A program made the translations under genes and the position numbers. Source: Nymphaea colorata (lineage: Eukaryota > Streptophyta > Magnoliopsida > Nymphaeales > Nymphaeaceae). From it: a stretch of DNA of 64,000 nucleotides. Below the pieces are notes generated by a model that saw only the letters and a program-made list of their open reading frames with translations, had not been told where the DNA came from and did no database searches. Location of the stretch: contig NC_045140.1 of assembly GCF_008831285.2 (NCBI RefSeq), positions 6,816,505-6,880,504 of the forward strand, in the 5' to 3' direction. Shown piece by piece: positions 34,037-47,000 of this stretch (its first letter is position 1; every line of letters begins with the position of its first letter).

Positions 34037-37000
34037 TTACTGTGCTGTGAAATGGTGATCCGGTCCAGATAATTTTTGGTGTAGGAGCTTATTGGAACAT
34101 GTCCATAGTTGCTCAGAAAACTCCTTGTTATATGAAAGAGCAGATGATTTGGTCGTCCTACCGCCTCCACCAAAAAAGTACCGACCCGAAGCATCCTAGT
34201 TAACCAACAACCTCGAGCCATCAGTACGCATTAATGACCAACTTGAAAAAACAACTGATTCATATATATAGGCAGCAGCAAATCGGAGTTTGGAAACACA
34301 TGAAATGAAGCAACATTTGGATTCTGCTATGATGTGTGTTACCCTAGCATGCAGTTGTGGACGGGGTTGTTGCATCTTCACTAGTTCACAAAAAATAAAT
34401 TTGATCTGTAATGTTAGCCAGTAAAAGGAAAGCCAAACTCACAGGAGGTGCTAGAGCTGCATCAATGATGGAACTGACCCCCATTTCAGGGGACTGCAGA
34501 AGGCCAGCAAGATCTAGTACTTTGTAAGCCATTCGAGAGATGGAAAATGGAACTTCACGCATGATGCCTGTTTTCACCACCCCAGGATCTGCAGCCCTGA
34601 CAGTTGATAACACCCATGGATGCAGAGCATAAAAAAATCATTCACTCAACAAAGACACTAACTTGAACGTGTTACCAAATTGAACATATGTAGAAATACT
34701 AGTCCAGTGACTAGTCAAAGAAAACATACGTTACTGAGACATGATGCAAGGGGTCTGAGAGGCAAAGTTGTCGATGGAGCTCATAGGAGAACATAAGCAA
34801 GCATACTGAGAATTTACGGCATTACTGACATTAGCCATCAAAATGCGTGGTAACTGAATATGTTTGATAAGATAAAATTTTCAGGCATTACTGGCTTACA
34901 CTTAGAATATTCGTAAATGCGAGCAAAGGGATACCCATTTGAACAAGTGAAAGTTCGCATGTCTCCAACTGTCAACGTTTTCTCACTGATAATTATTTCA
35001 GATACTGCAGATGAAGCATAGAGTGGGTAAGCTCATGAAAGAAAATAACATACAATGCTGAGGGACTGCAATTATTTCTTTCATTTCCAATATTTATGCT
35101 AGGGAAAACTGGCATTATACCCTAAAGAACTATTATGTCAAAGCATAATTAATCAATAAACAATCGTTAGACCTACTATGAACCCAAATTCTTGATTTCA
35201 TATTAACTGGAACACATGTTTAATTTCTACAGATCAGATAAGCAAGCATGTAAGACAAATTTCCGGAAAGAATGCAGTCCATTATTATTTGCTGTAAAAT
35301 GGGATTACAAAGATGGGGGTTAAAGGCTAGCTCACTGGATCGATGTGTAAACGACGTCACATTGACTATTCGAGAAGGCTGATAACTGTTTCTGAGTAGT
35401 GGTAGAAGGAGATTGGTAAGAGAAAAGGCACCAAAATAGTTGGTTCCAATCATCCTGCGGACAGAAAATCACACCAAAGTGGTATCAAATGAAAAATTAA
35501 CTGAAACTTCTGCAATGACATACAAATAAAAGTCACTGCAATTGCTATAGTTTTTTCAATTGATTTATCACTACATTTTCAAGGTTTACCTTAATAAAAG
35601 GTTAAGCACAATAATCCATACTAGGGTGAAATTTAGTAATACGATGGATGCTAAAGAAAGGTCTACTGTATGCAGATATTTGTGGGCTTCCTGCAGGAGC
35701 AAACAAACAGGCTAGCCATGTGTGGCCTGTAAAACTAATAGATAATCAGCACCTGATGAAGAACCATGGCCGAATTGTCATTTGTGAGCTCATCGACTAC
35801 AAGTCTAGAACTAAGGCCGGTCCAATGCAGTTGAGAAAGCAGCCATGCCCAGTCCAGGCATCCAGGTTTATTTCATTGTCACAGATATTGTTCTCGGGGA
35901 AAATCTCGTCTAATTTTAAAAAATAAAAAATCATAAAAATTATAAAAGAATAAAATAAATGAAAAACTAATAAAAAAGTGAAAAATATAAAAAAATAGTG
36001 AGATATTTATTTTTGTTAAGATTTTCAAATCTCATGAGTTTTCCCAATATTTTGTTTTACTTGTTTTTCTCATAAACATCACGAGATTTTGGAAATCTCA
36101 TGTATTTGTGACAGTGGTTTGTTTCATTTGCTACCTTGGAAAAAAAGTCAGGGAATAGCTTTCATGACATGACACGGTACCTATAATGGAATGGACTGGC
36201 AAGCCATTTGATGGAAAAGGATGGACCCAAACAGGCAGGTGCCAGAGGCAAGGGGGGCTGGCAGAGCGCATGGTCATCCTCCCCTCCCCCTCCTCAGATT
36301 TTGAAAGCAAATGGTTGTAATCTTTAGAAACTTTAATTTGGCCCCTATAAAAGCTTCAGAAACTGTAGTTCGGCCCCTGGAAAACATATTTTGCCCCTTG
36401 TAAGAAAAATATTCTTGGCTCTGCACCTGCAAACAGGCTAGATCAGTAGCTTGCCAAAGTTTGACCAATCAACCATAAAGAGAAAAGCAGTGGCACACAA
36501 TTATTAGGGATAATTAATCAAAGGCACTCTTGCATTATGGACATAAAATGGCTCACAGTAAACCGTTCTTTAGGTGAATCATACACTAATATTTCAAATC
36601 AGAAAATCCCATGGTTAGCAACTTAGCACATCGACCAAAGGCAGAAGTCACTCAATGCTCTCATATACTATTCTCATCCTGTTTGAAATAATAGTTAACC
36701 AGAATACAAATACGTAAAGATAATGCCTATTCATGATTTGACTAGGTTGCAGAGGATTTGTGAAAATCATATGCTCAAGTATTACATTGTCTGACTTCAC
36801 AAATCACTCTAAGAACTCAAAAGTAGTTTCTGTGCTCTTGGAAGGAACCAGAAAACCTTCCTCATCACTTTGCGCAGTTTCTAGACATGAATGCCACCTA
36901 GCAAATGGATACATCAGTTTGTTCACATGAGAAGAGATGAGATTCAAAATTACATGAAAAAGAGGAATCATTGGTATGGCCAACTTAGAATTTCTTCTCC

Positions 37001-39823
37001 ATATTTCCAGAAATGTTTATTCTGATACTTTCCTGCTAGCTCAACAATTACATGTCTTAACCCTTGCATTAGAAATATAATATAGTTTTGTGGAAATATC
37101 ATAAAATAAAACAGGAATCAGATGATGAGAAAATTGGAATTAGATGCCTGAGCAGCAATTTGATAAGTAGTACAGGTGCCCACAAGAATCATTTGCTATA
37201 AGCCCTCCCAAAGAACCACTAGGATATCCATCATCCACACTAAAATCATCAATAGTTTTATTAACCCACCAATGCTGCTTAGGCAAGTAAAGATAATGTA
37301 TGGTTGTACGAAGAACTAGTCTAACATAGATGCAACTCCATTATAGATCAGTGAACAAGTTTGCAGCAACCTCCCCATGTTTATGTGCAGTGAGTACCGA
37401 CCAATGACAAGAAGCGTTACCTAAAGCCAATTAAAATAAAATAAAATAAAATTGAAAAAGAAAATGGTAAATTACCTATCATAGCCATCAATTGTGTATG
37501 ACTGTGATGTTGCAAGAATCCCTGCATTGTTAATCAGAAGCTGGATGGAGGGATGGAGGCCAGAATCTATAAGCCACTGTTGAACACTTTCTTTGAACTT
37601 CAGCATGGAATCCAAAGATGCCAAGTCAACCACAAATTCTTTCAGAAGAACATTTCCCTTCTGCCCAAGCTCTTCAACAGTCTTTTTTTGCAAGATGCAT
37701 CATAAGGATGGCAAAATAGTAATCAATAGCCAACACAACATATGGACAGAATGCCATTTTCAAAAGGTTTGAGAACAGAATTTGGCATTTTACCTTAGAC
37801 AGCAAGCCAGAGGATCGTCCAGCTGTCAATCAAACAATATCAGACAAACTTCAGAAACTAGGAAGATGTATAAAAAGTGAAAACAAAAAAGATAACATCT
37901 GCAAAAAGCCAGCACTTATGTCCTCTATGTTACTACTTGAATATGTAATAGAGCAGCCCCAACAAGTGAAAAGCAATTATATAAGCTGGCAAAGAGTAAT
38001 ACCATGCATATATCTAGCTTCAATAGAGTCGTATTTATATTAAACCAGTTTAACGCGATCCATCAGAGCCTGATGGACTTGCATAACTACTGTTGGTAAG
38101 TTGACAGCAAGCTGTGATAAACTTTCACAGAGCTGGGGGCGAAAAACTTCTAATTGGAAAAAAGGTACAGATTACTAAATAAAAAAAGGTACTATCATTT
38201 GATCATGCACCTAAAAAAACCTAACAAATATCAGAGCCCTTTAATTCAAAAGAACACACTGGCTATGCAGAAATTGATGGAACCTCTTGTGATAGATCAT
38301 AGAAGGACAGAAATCTTAACAGTCAATTAAATTCCTGAAGGATAAAAAGCAAAAGGTTAGAAAAATTAGGCTACTATTAAGAACCTTCCAAACAATTCAG
38401 TGCACTGTCACTAAATGGGTGAATATGTGATTCCAGCTTACAGCAGGAATTTGACAAGGGAAAGCTCCATTCTCAAAATCTGTTCTTGTCTAGGAGAGTA
38501 AAATTTAACATACAGTTATCCTCACCATGCACTTTGGCCATATAGAATTTTATACTTTAGTCCTGTTTAGGAAGCAAGACGATTCATTGGGGACATCACA
38601 ATGCAAGGCTTGAGACCTCCTAGATAGTGTAGTTAAGCAAGACAAAAATGAAAATCAGGTTCTCAGGTACAACAACCAATATTCGCCAGAAACTAGACAA
38701 TGTAACCCAAAAAATATCTATAAGGTTTCTCAATTACGGATTTCTTCAAATACAACGTGAGTGGAAAATATAAAAGGCACAGAAAGAGCACCAATTCTAT
38801 TATTACACTTTTAGGAACTTAAGCAGTATTACCTATACATCCTACCTAGAATGACATAGAAACCTTCATCAAGTAAACATTTCACAGCTGCTTCACCCAA
38901 ACCAGATGTAGCCTGCATGAAGAAGATACCATTAAGACAGATATCTGAATTTAAAATGAAGTCCAAAAAATAGAAAAAAAAAGGACCATATCAAGTGAAT
39001 GCTCATGAGAACACAAACAGATGGAATTACCAACATCTGATGTCACCAAGCAGTAACATGGCTACGTCGTTTTGAACGGTTTCATGCTTGTCATTTACAT
39101 CGGTGTCTGATGGTTTTAATATAAACTGGACAAGTTTCTTGGGGTGTGGCTCTATGATATCAGCGTTAGTACAGACCCCAAAAGCAGGGAAAAAGAAACA
39201 GTAGCATGCATTTGCAGCGTGAATATTATCTGCAAATAGAATTAAACCCATACTAATCACCGTAATTCCCTTTGTAAAGAACTAAGTTTGCGATCAAAAG
39301 AGCTATTTTGTTCTGTGGCACTGGATTAATAAGCAACCCAACAAACACAAAGGAGAAATGATCGAATATGGATCAAACGTGAACAAAGGAAAAACCCAAA
39401 AAAAGAAAAAAAATGGAAAAACTGGCCTATGTCGATTCACCAGTACATGTTGGTATAAACTTTTTATGACTGCTTTCTCTCTGTTGGACAATTTCTGTAA
39501 GTGGAAAGAAGAAGAGACGGGATTGGCTTTCGGTATGGTCTGCACATCGGCTCGAAATTCATCTTTACCACCATCACAGTGGTGATGAAAAATAGGCAGA
39601 AAAAGAGAAAATAAGACAAAAAGAGCTTTACGCCGGTGATGATGCAAACAGGCCTGGTCGAGGCGTCTGGGTGAAGACGAGGGAAAGTGATGGTCTTTCC
39701 ACTGACGCCATCGATTACGAGCTTCAGGTAGGAACCCAAGAGAGAGAAAGTCCACAGCAGAGACATTCTCCAGAAACCTCGAGAGAAGATGAAGTTCAAG
39801 GCCTCTCTATCAAGCAACAACAT
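34037..39823 (-). CDS. FEY: FEY-type short-chain dehydrogenase/reductase (FOREVER YOUNG-like), 9 exons
   Basis: Exons in coding order: 39823-39632, 38912-38846, 37822-37794, 37681-37476, 35454-35336, 35004-34900, 34805-34730, 34596-34443, 34195-34037. All introns are GT-AG and the 368-codon frame is open. N-terminal hydrophobic stretch WRMSLLWTFSLLGSYLKLV is followed by the classical SDR cofactor motif TGATSGLG (about residues 63-70), NNAG (147-150), catalytic Ser in NVTSFTH (about 199) and YEYSK, the Y-x3-K pair (235/239). The C-terminal block YFFGGGGRTTKSSALS is typical of the plant FEY group. In Arabidopsis FEY is an oxidoreductase-like protein needed for normal shoot apex and leaf development; its substrate is unknown to me. 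Exon 3 is a 29-nt microexon. Orthology is judged from memory; another retinol-dehydrogenase-like SDR is possible. Confidence 0.88.
35716..36429. mobile_element. ~714-bp insertion in FEY intron 4 with 12-bp direct repeat
   Basis: CAAACAGGCTAG at 35704-35715 is repeated at 36430-36441, directly flanking this segment. Its right end (TTGGCCCC..., TTCTTGGCTCTGCACCTG) resembles repeat fragments at 49700-49905 and 52780-52960. No open frame or terminal inverted repeat is evident, so the class is unknown. Confidence 0.5.
37794..37822 (-). other. 29-nt microexon (exon 3) of the FEY-like gene
   Basis: On the minus strand CAG precedes CTGGACGATCC and GTAAAATG follows TGTCTAAG. With the last base of exon 2 it encodes AGRSSGLLSK, the SDR segment just after beta-strand 2. 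Without it the frame breaks, so it is needed. Confidence 0.85.
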
Positions 39824-40610
39824 CTCTCTCTCTCTCTCTCCACACGCACACAGCGGGGACTCAACGAGTCACCACGAAATGGTAGTCAGAATCCACCGGA
39901 AAACCGGGTCCCGGGCCGGGCCAGATGACGCAGCCCGGGTCGGCCCGGCCGGGCCCGATCCGGCCCGTTAACTCACCTCTTCCAGCATGTTCCCGTCTCA
40001 TTGAAACCCTGATCAGAGGAGGACGAGCAGCAGCTGCCGATGGGCATTCTTCTGAGACAGAAGTGAACTCTCGACGGCTAACCATGGAGAGGCAGAGGCA
40101 GAGGCGATACGCACATCATCTCGTCTTGTCTCTCTCTCGCCGTCGCAGACTATCTAGCTTTGGGATTCCTGCTGAGGACTGCAAGGCCAGACGATTGCAG
40201 GTGCAGGACGACGGGAAGTGCCATTTTCGTCGGGGGAGGAAGTCGGCAAACATATAACGCACAATCTTGCTTTTAGGGCTTCCTCGTCGGGGATGGCGTT
40301 GGGTGGGTCAGGGTCAAGAGGGGAGGGAGGAAGGAGCGGGTACGGGAGGAAGGGGAAGGAGCGGGTAGGGGAGGGAGGGAGGTCCATGCCGGCGGGCGTC
40401 GGGCCGGCCGGGGCCGATGGGCCCGACCTCAGGATATCGGGCCGGGCTCGGGCTCGGGCCCAGGCATTGGGCTGGGCTGGCGGTCAGAAAACAAAAAGGC
40501 GTGCTCTCCCTATCAAACTTCAAAGGCCGGGAAGGGAAGAGCGAAACCTTATCTTCTCGTTAAGGCAGGCATTTGGGCTGGGCTGAGCTCAGGCTGGCTC
40601 AAAGTCCTTT
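39824..40610. other. 5' flank of the FEY-like gene with GGGCC-rich repeats
   Basis: A CT microsatellite (about 39824-39841) lies just upstream of the FEY start. Two blocks very rich in GGGCC/GGCCC lie at 39900-39970 and 40383-40480. Open frames here on both strands are a product of base composition. Similar GGGCC-type wording occurs at 56740-57110. Confidence 0.55.
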
Positions 40611-42551
40611 GGAAAAGCTTACCTCCTAATCTTGACGTAGAAAAACTTTTCCTTGTTTTTTTTTCAATCCTTGCATCTATACCTGGGAAGATAAATGTTC
40701 CAGCGTCAATTCACATCATGCGCGTGAAGACAAGGTCCCATATTTACTTGCAACGGTGCCAATCTTTCTTGGGCCTTGTAATTGGAGTTAGGACAGGATT
40801 GAAGCAAATCAGACTGATAGCGGGATCATATTGCCATTTCCGGTCTCTCAACTAATGGATCCATTGATTGATTCAGTAACATCCAATCCATCGTTTGTGC
40901 CCAAGTATTTTGAACCATGGAATGCTTAATTGCATCAGATTTGTTTCCAAAGGTAACTTGGTCCTTGATCTGTATTCGTAGGCCTAAGGTGGCATCCCTA
41001 GGAAGTCGAGACCTGGTTCAATACAACGAGTCTTTTTTTTTTTTTTTTTTTTAAATCAAAAAGCACGACTGTTGCCTCCTTCCCCTCCATGAGAAACAGG
41101 GCACACCTGCTGCGACACCCTATTCCAACACCAAACGACACCTTGTTCCAACGCCATCTGAAACATGGTGAGTTTTTCGTTGCTGCCTTTTTCCGTTTTT
41201 AGTTGTTGTGTTTTTCTGATTTTGGTTGCTGCTCACTTCGTCGCGTTATTGTAAGTGAACTTCTATTTTCCTTCCCACCGTCGTCTACTTGTGGTTTCGG
41301 TTGGTTTCTCTTTGAATAGGTTGATCATGAAACTTGAGCATGTGTGTTTATGTTGTTGTTATTCCTAATATGTTGTTGTTATTCCTAATAAGCACGTATT
41401 AGGACGTTGTTAGTGTGCTATTATAACATATTATTTTGGTTTTGTTCTTTCGATCGTGTCTTTTCTTTTAAAAACCTCTTAATTTTTTAAACATTTTGGA
41501 TTTTAGAGGTATTATTTTGAATTTTAAAAGTATTATTGTAAAATATTATAAATTCTATCCTTCCATTTCTTTTATATAGTCCAAACCAAACAAAGACATT
41601 TCTTTTTCTTTCCTTTCTATCCAAACAAACTTTGTATCACCTCTTTTTTTTTCCTTTCCTTTCCTTTCCTTTCCCTCCCTCCCTCCCTTGGTATAACTTC
41701 TATAACCAAAGGCAGGTCACTTTGGTAAGGCTCTTTGCAAAGTTACCGGCAACTCTTACATCATTTCTATCTGGAAGGGTATAAAAGACGATATCAGACA
41801 ACAATTAAGAGCACTTGATCGTGACAGATATAAGCTAATATTTGGTATTCAGCATTCCTTAATACAAACATAATTTCCTGAACGGTATATGAATTTTATA
41901 TCAATCCATTTCATTCCTTTGATTGTTGCTCCAACATGTGGAAGAACAAAAAGAACATTTTTAAGAAAAGCTGCGTATGGTAGTGAGGATAAAGCAAAAC
42001 AGCATTTACAAGAACTAGAAGGGTGAAATTTGCAATCACGAAAGAGATCATTGAAATTATTAAAGAACAAAGAATTGTAATTACCAGTTATTCAGAAAAG
42101 TATAAGAATGTATTGATCATTATAAGGATGTATTGATCATTCTGTAGAGAACCGTTACCATCACATTAGAAGAACATCCTCCATCACGTTTCCTTCTCCT
42201 AGCTACACAAAATGCAGGGGAAGGAAGAAAAAGGAAGGCAAAAAAGCAGAAGGATTCTATCTACTCTCCAAAAACTAATAACCACCCAAGGCATTCCACC
42301 TCAGAAAGACAAAATGAACGAGAACACAAACCGAGGATCAAAATCTGAGACCCGCTTAGCCATCCTATGCTAAAGGGTACAACTACTCCAAAAATTAACC
42401 GAAATCGCCCCGAAACTCCAACAGGAGGATGGGCTAAGGCTTGACTCTACCTCTGGGATATCTCCCGTAATATTCCACGTTCAACTTGCTTCAAGAATCA
42501 CACGCTTCAGTTACCCCAACAATGTCCCGAACAGCAGTGACTTGATACTTC
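40611..42551. other. Spacer with simple repeats
   Basis: Contains a T-run (about 41032-41053) and a TTTCC/TCCC pyrimidine tract (41650-41690). A 190-bp open stretch at 41710-41870 resembles no family I recognise. The right end probably holds the 3' UTR of the minus-strand G3BP-like gene. Confidence 0.45.
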
Positions 42552-44010
42552 TCAAGCAGGGGCTGGCACTCTGGGAGCAACAGCCTTCGTGGGCCCATTC
42601 ATGTTGAAGCTACCCGCACGGTTCACTCGGCTGCCTCCATTCCCTGCATGGTCGACCCTCTGATATCCACTCTCACCACCACGGTTTGAAGAGCCTTCTT
42701 GACCAGTCCTATATGCAAAGTCTGATCGGTAGTTGAAATCCCCCCTGCCATAGCTCCTTCCACCACCATAGTTGCCCCGCGCTCCTCTCAATCCATCATT
42801 GCGGAATCCACCCCTGCCGCTGGGAAAGCGGCCTCGGGCAACTGCATCATGGTCACAAATAGCCTAATTAATAATGACTTTCTCCATAGGATTCTAGGAC
42901 CGATAGATCTAGAAACAATTGGTCCAGGTAAAACCACTGCTGCAAAACATCAAGGCCTATTGATATTGATCTGAGTTGCTCAGATGTTGCAACCGCACCA
43001 TCTGATAATTTTTCATATCAAAATCAAAAAGTGCATTTGTGGTTGCCCTAACATGAATTTGAGGAATCAGAGCTACCTAACTAGAAGCGAAAACTCAAAA
43101 CTCTCATGATGAGAGATTCTTTGAGTGCAGACAATCAGTTTGTTGCAAAATCAGCATTCAGGAAGGGTAAATAGACAAGAGGAAGGCATCTAAGCAATAA
43201 TATTATGCCCCTGCAAAAACTTGTTCACCTTAGCAGCTAACCGTACATAAGAAACCCATCAGCTACCTTTCAAGGCAGGGCTCACTCTATTGGTGAGGGT
43301 GATGGCAACATTTTGACAGACATGCATGAAAGTACGACATATAAACTGCACTATAATAACAGACATAAACCCAGTTTAGTCATCACTTGCCTCGAGAACT
43401 AGATGGCCTTTTTTCTTCAACATAAGCTTGACGGCCACCAATAGTTAGCGGTGAAGCCTGCAACACCATAAAGATTAACCACCTGAAATCAGAACACTGA
43501 CAACTGGAGAAAGGTTATACATATTTCCTCTCCTTGTTTAAAATATATTTCTAATAAGTTCCTATTACAAATTACAAAATCATTTACCGTGCTTGTGGTT
43601 TTTGAAGATCAGCGGAGCTATTATTTCCAACATTGATATCTTTAAGCCAACCAACAATAGCAATTCCAGATTTCTCAAATTCAATAAAGGCCCAAAAGAT
43701 TGATTTAACAAATAATAGCTGCCAAAATATATTTTTGCCGTGAGATGTATATTTTGCTGTGTGGTGTATATATACACACACACACACACAAACAGAATGA
43801 CTCTACCTACAAAATCTATGTGAAAATCTGTTTTGCATGGACATGAAAATGAGCACTGCACCGGTGTTGACAGGGTAAATACAGGTGCAGTTGTTGAATC
43901 CGGTTCGGACATGAGAAACATATTTTTGGTATCTTAGTTTATTAGTTTGAATTTTACAAATATCAACAACAAAGATATGATCTGTTTGCTTAAGACCTTC
44001 ATGTTGTCAT

Positions 44011-44054
<44 letters not shown>

Positions 44055-47000
44055 TAATCACAAAAAACGTTCTCACGTTTTAAACAGCGAGAATTTTCTC
44101 AGGTATAATACGGCGAGCTTGAAAAAAACGGGAAAAAAGGGAAAACTACGGCAAATTTTTAAAAAAATTAAAAAATCCTACAAATTTGGGAAAAATAAAA
44201 TAAGTAAAAAACTAATAACACCAACATCAAAAAATAAGTAAATATGCAACAAATAAAAATTACAAAATGAACAAGCAGTTTGGCATAAAAAAAGCGTGAA
44301 AGAACATTTAAAATGAAGAAAACGCAAACAAAAGCATTTTTTCATTTTGGCGCTTTAGAAAAACAGGGTTTTTTTTAAGTTGTAAACAGCTTGAGTTATT
44401 TCTCGCGTTTTAAACATTTTTTTTAAAAAAAAAAGCAGTTTTGCGACTACTTTATATATATATATATATATATAGTGATAGAAACAAACACACAGATACA
44501 CATGGCCTGGAAACTGAAAACAACCTCAAAATTTACTCAAAAAATTTCTCAGGTGGGGCCCCTACTCCATCATTTTCAAATACCACCAAACATTGTTGTC
44601 ATATGCACCCAAGCAGATAGATTACATTCATATTCAGACTCCTTTTACACTCATTGACAAATTGATGCTTTAATTTGATTCAAGTTATCCAAAGAGAAGT
44701 TTAGTGACAAAAGCTTTTTGAATAAGACAAAAGTGTCCCCAATTTTCATTGTGAGATGGACTCAATTTTGGGTTATTTGCATGCAATTGGACCAGTCAGT
44801 CAAGCATGAAATGCTTTTATGAACATGAGCATTGAGGGTGGCAAACAAATTGCAATTGAATCTGATTCAAAACATAACTCGATGCTATGTTTCTTAATGT
44901 GAGATACAATTTACTTATACTTTGATCCAAATAAAGAACAAAAAAACCCTGTAGAAATTGTTCAAATTCAATTTGGATTTGACTGACAAAATGATTAGTA
45001 ACACTAAAACCATGGTCACAAATAACGTTTCAAAGTTTTAAATGGCGATGTTTTTCTCAGCTATAATATGGCAAACCTGAAAAAAAGGAAAAAATACGGT
45101 AAATTTTTAAACATTTAAAAAAACTAAAAATGGAGGGAAAATAAAATAATGAGAAACTAATAACACAAACATCAAAAGATAAGTAGATTTGCAACAAATA
45201 AAAAATAGAAAATGAAAAAAAAAATTTCGCATTTAAAAAACGAAAAAAAATGCAAAAAAAAACACATTTTTTGAAAAGTTTTAAACGGCAATTTAATTTT
45301 TCGTTTTTTTTTTTTGAAAAAAACGCGTTTTTTGTGACTAAATGCCTGAATTCGTCTTCTTCTGCAATTTGATAGATCCACATTTTCTATCACTAATGCC
45401 AGGGTGATATGACTAGTTAAAAACTTCAAAATCCAACCAGATAAACAAGGACAAAAGAAAGGAAAAAACTGAGGTTCATATACATTTAACAGGATAGCCG
45501 TAAGTTTGACCCAGGATATTCACCTCTATTGCACTTTGGACGGAACTTGAGGATTCAAACTCCACAAATCCAAAGCAGAATCCTTGTTGCTGCACACAGG
45601 TTAAGAAAACAAGACATATTTTGTTCATTGAACAGATTGGGAAATCGATTATAATTCACAACCAAGTTCTCATTTAGGACAAACCTTGTTGCTCCTGACT
45701 TGAACACCACCACTCTTAATAGGACCAAACCTCCTAAATTCTTCCTCGAGTTGAGAAGGAGTAGCATTGAAAGGCAAACCCTTTATGTATATCGAGTGCC
45801 CGTCAGCAGCTGCATACAACAAGAAATATAAAAAAAATTGAAAAAATAAATGAAAGCTGTGTCTCCATTCTAATAATATTAAGGACGTGATAGTTGATGC
45901 AAAACCTTCAGCCTCTTGGACGCTGCTGTTCTCAACAGCACTTAAACTGGACACTGACGTCTCCACAATGGGAGCCGCTGATGGCGTTGGTACCAATTGT
46001 CTCTCTGGAGCTAGAGGCTTGGCAGGAGAGGATGCTGGGGAAGGTGAAAGGGCAGAGCTTTCCTTCATGACCTTTACCTATACAATGATAATGTTAACCG
46101 GTACCTCAATGTTCTGCCTCTTCAGAGAACATCTCAGAAAGATGGAAACTTTGTTTAGCATGATAGAAATCTTACAATTGATGCATATGACTTCTTAGGA
46201 GCTTCTTCTAGGGCTGAAGAAGATGTTGAATCAGTTGGATGCTGTTGTCCACTGTTATGTTCATCAACCACCTCCTCAACCACAGGTTCCTCGTCCACAA
46301 CTGAACCTTCCTCATCATCCGAAGGATTGTAGACTTCTTCCCCGTTATGATCCTCTTCAGACATATGAGCAGCTTGGTCCACCACGTGACTCTCCTCAAT
46401 AGGAGCAGGCTCTGCATACAAAAAAAGGAACATACTACATCACGTGAACACAATCTATGATAAATGAAGCAGAAGCATGACGATCACAAACCTTGCTCAC
46501 GTGTAGGCAGTTCTTCATGAACCTCTTCATTCACGTTGTTGGCCACTCCATTGTTTACCACTGGGTGCCCTATCTCTTCGACATACCTAAAGATGTCATT
46601 TAAAACATAGTATCCTCTGTCTTGAGGTGCAAGAAAGAAGGACTGAGTGAAATTCCTTTTGACATTGTCCTTTGAGATGAGTTCTCCACTCACAAGCACA
46701 AGAACACCCCCATTGAGGGAGTCCTGAGCATCCACAGTCTTTATCTCTGCCTTGAGACCACTGTAATCCATTGAGAGTATCTTTTCGTTGATTTCCTGTC
46801 CACTCCCCAACGCGCCAAAGTCAGGACCCATGAACACAACGCAACGACAGACGCTTATATTATTAGAACTTAGAAGCTTGCTGAAAGCTACCCACCCATG
46901 TTAGTAGACAACACAGTGGGTTTCAATATATGGAAGCGTTTTATTTGAATTAACATATAGAAGAAAAGTTTCGTATAACATTGTGAACGAGAGCCTCCAA

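Noticed and set aside
40218-40586. 122-codon frame in the GC-rich block
   Set aside because: Open on several frames because of composition (GGGCC, GGA repeats); no domain.
41710-41870. Open stretch resembling a coding exon
   Set aside because: No start, no family similarity and no convincing splice borders.
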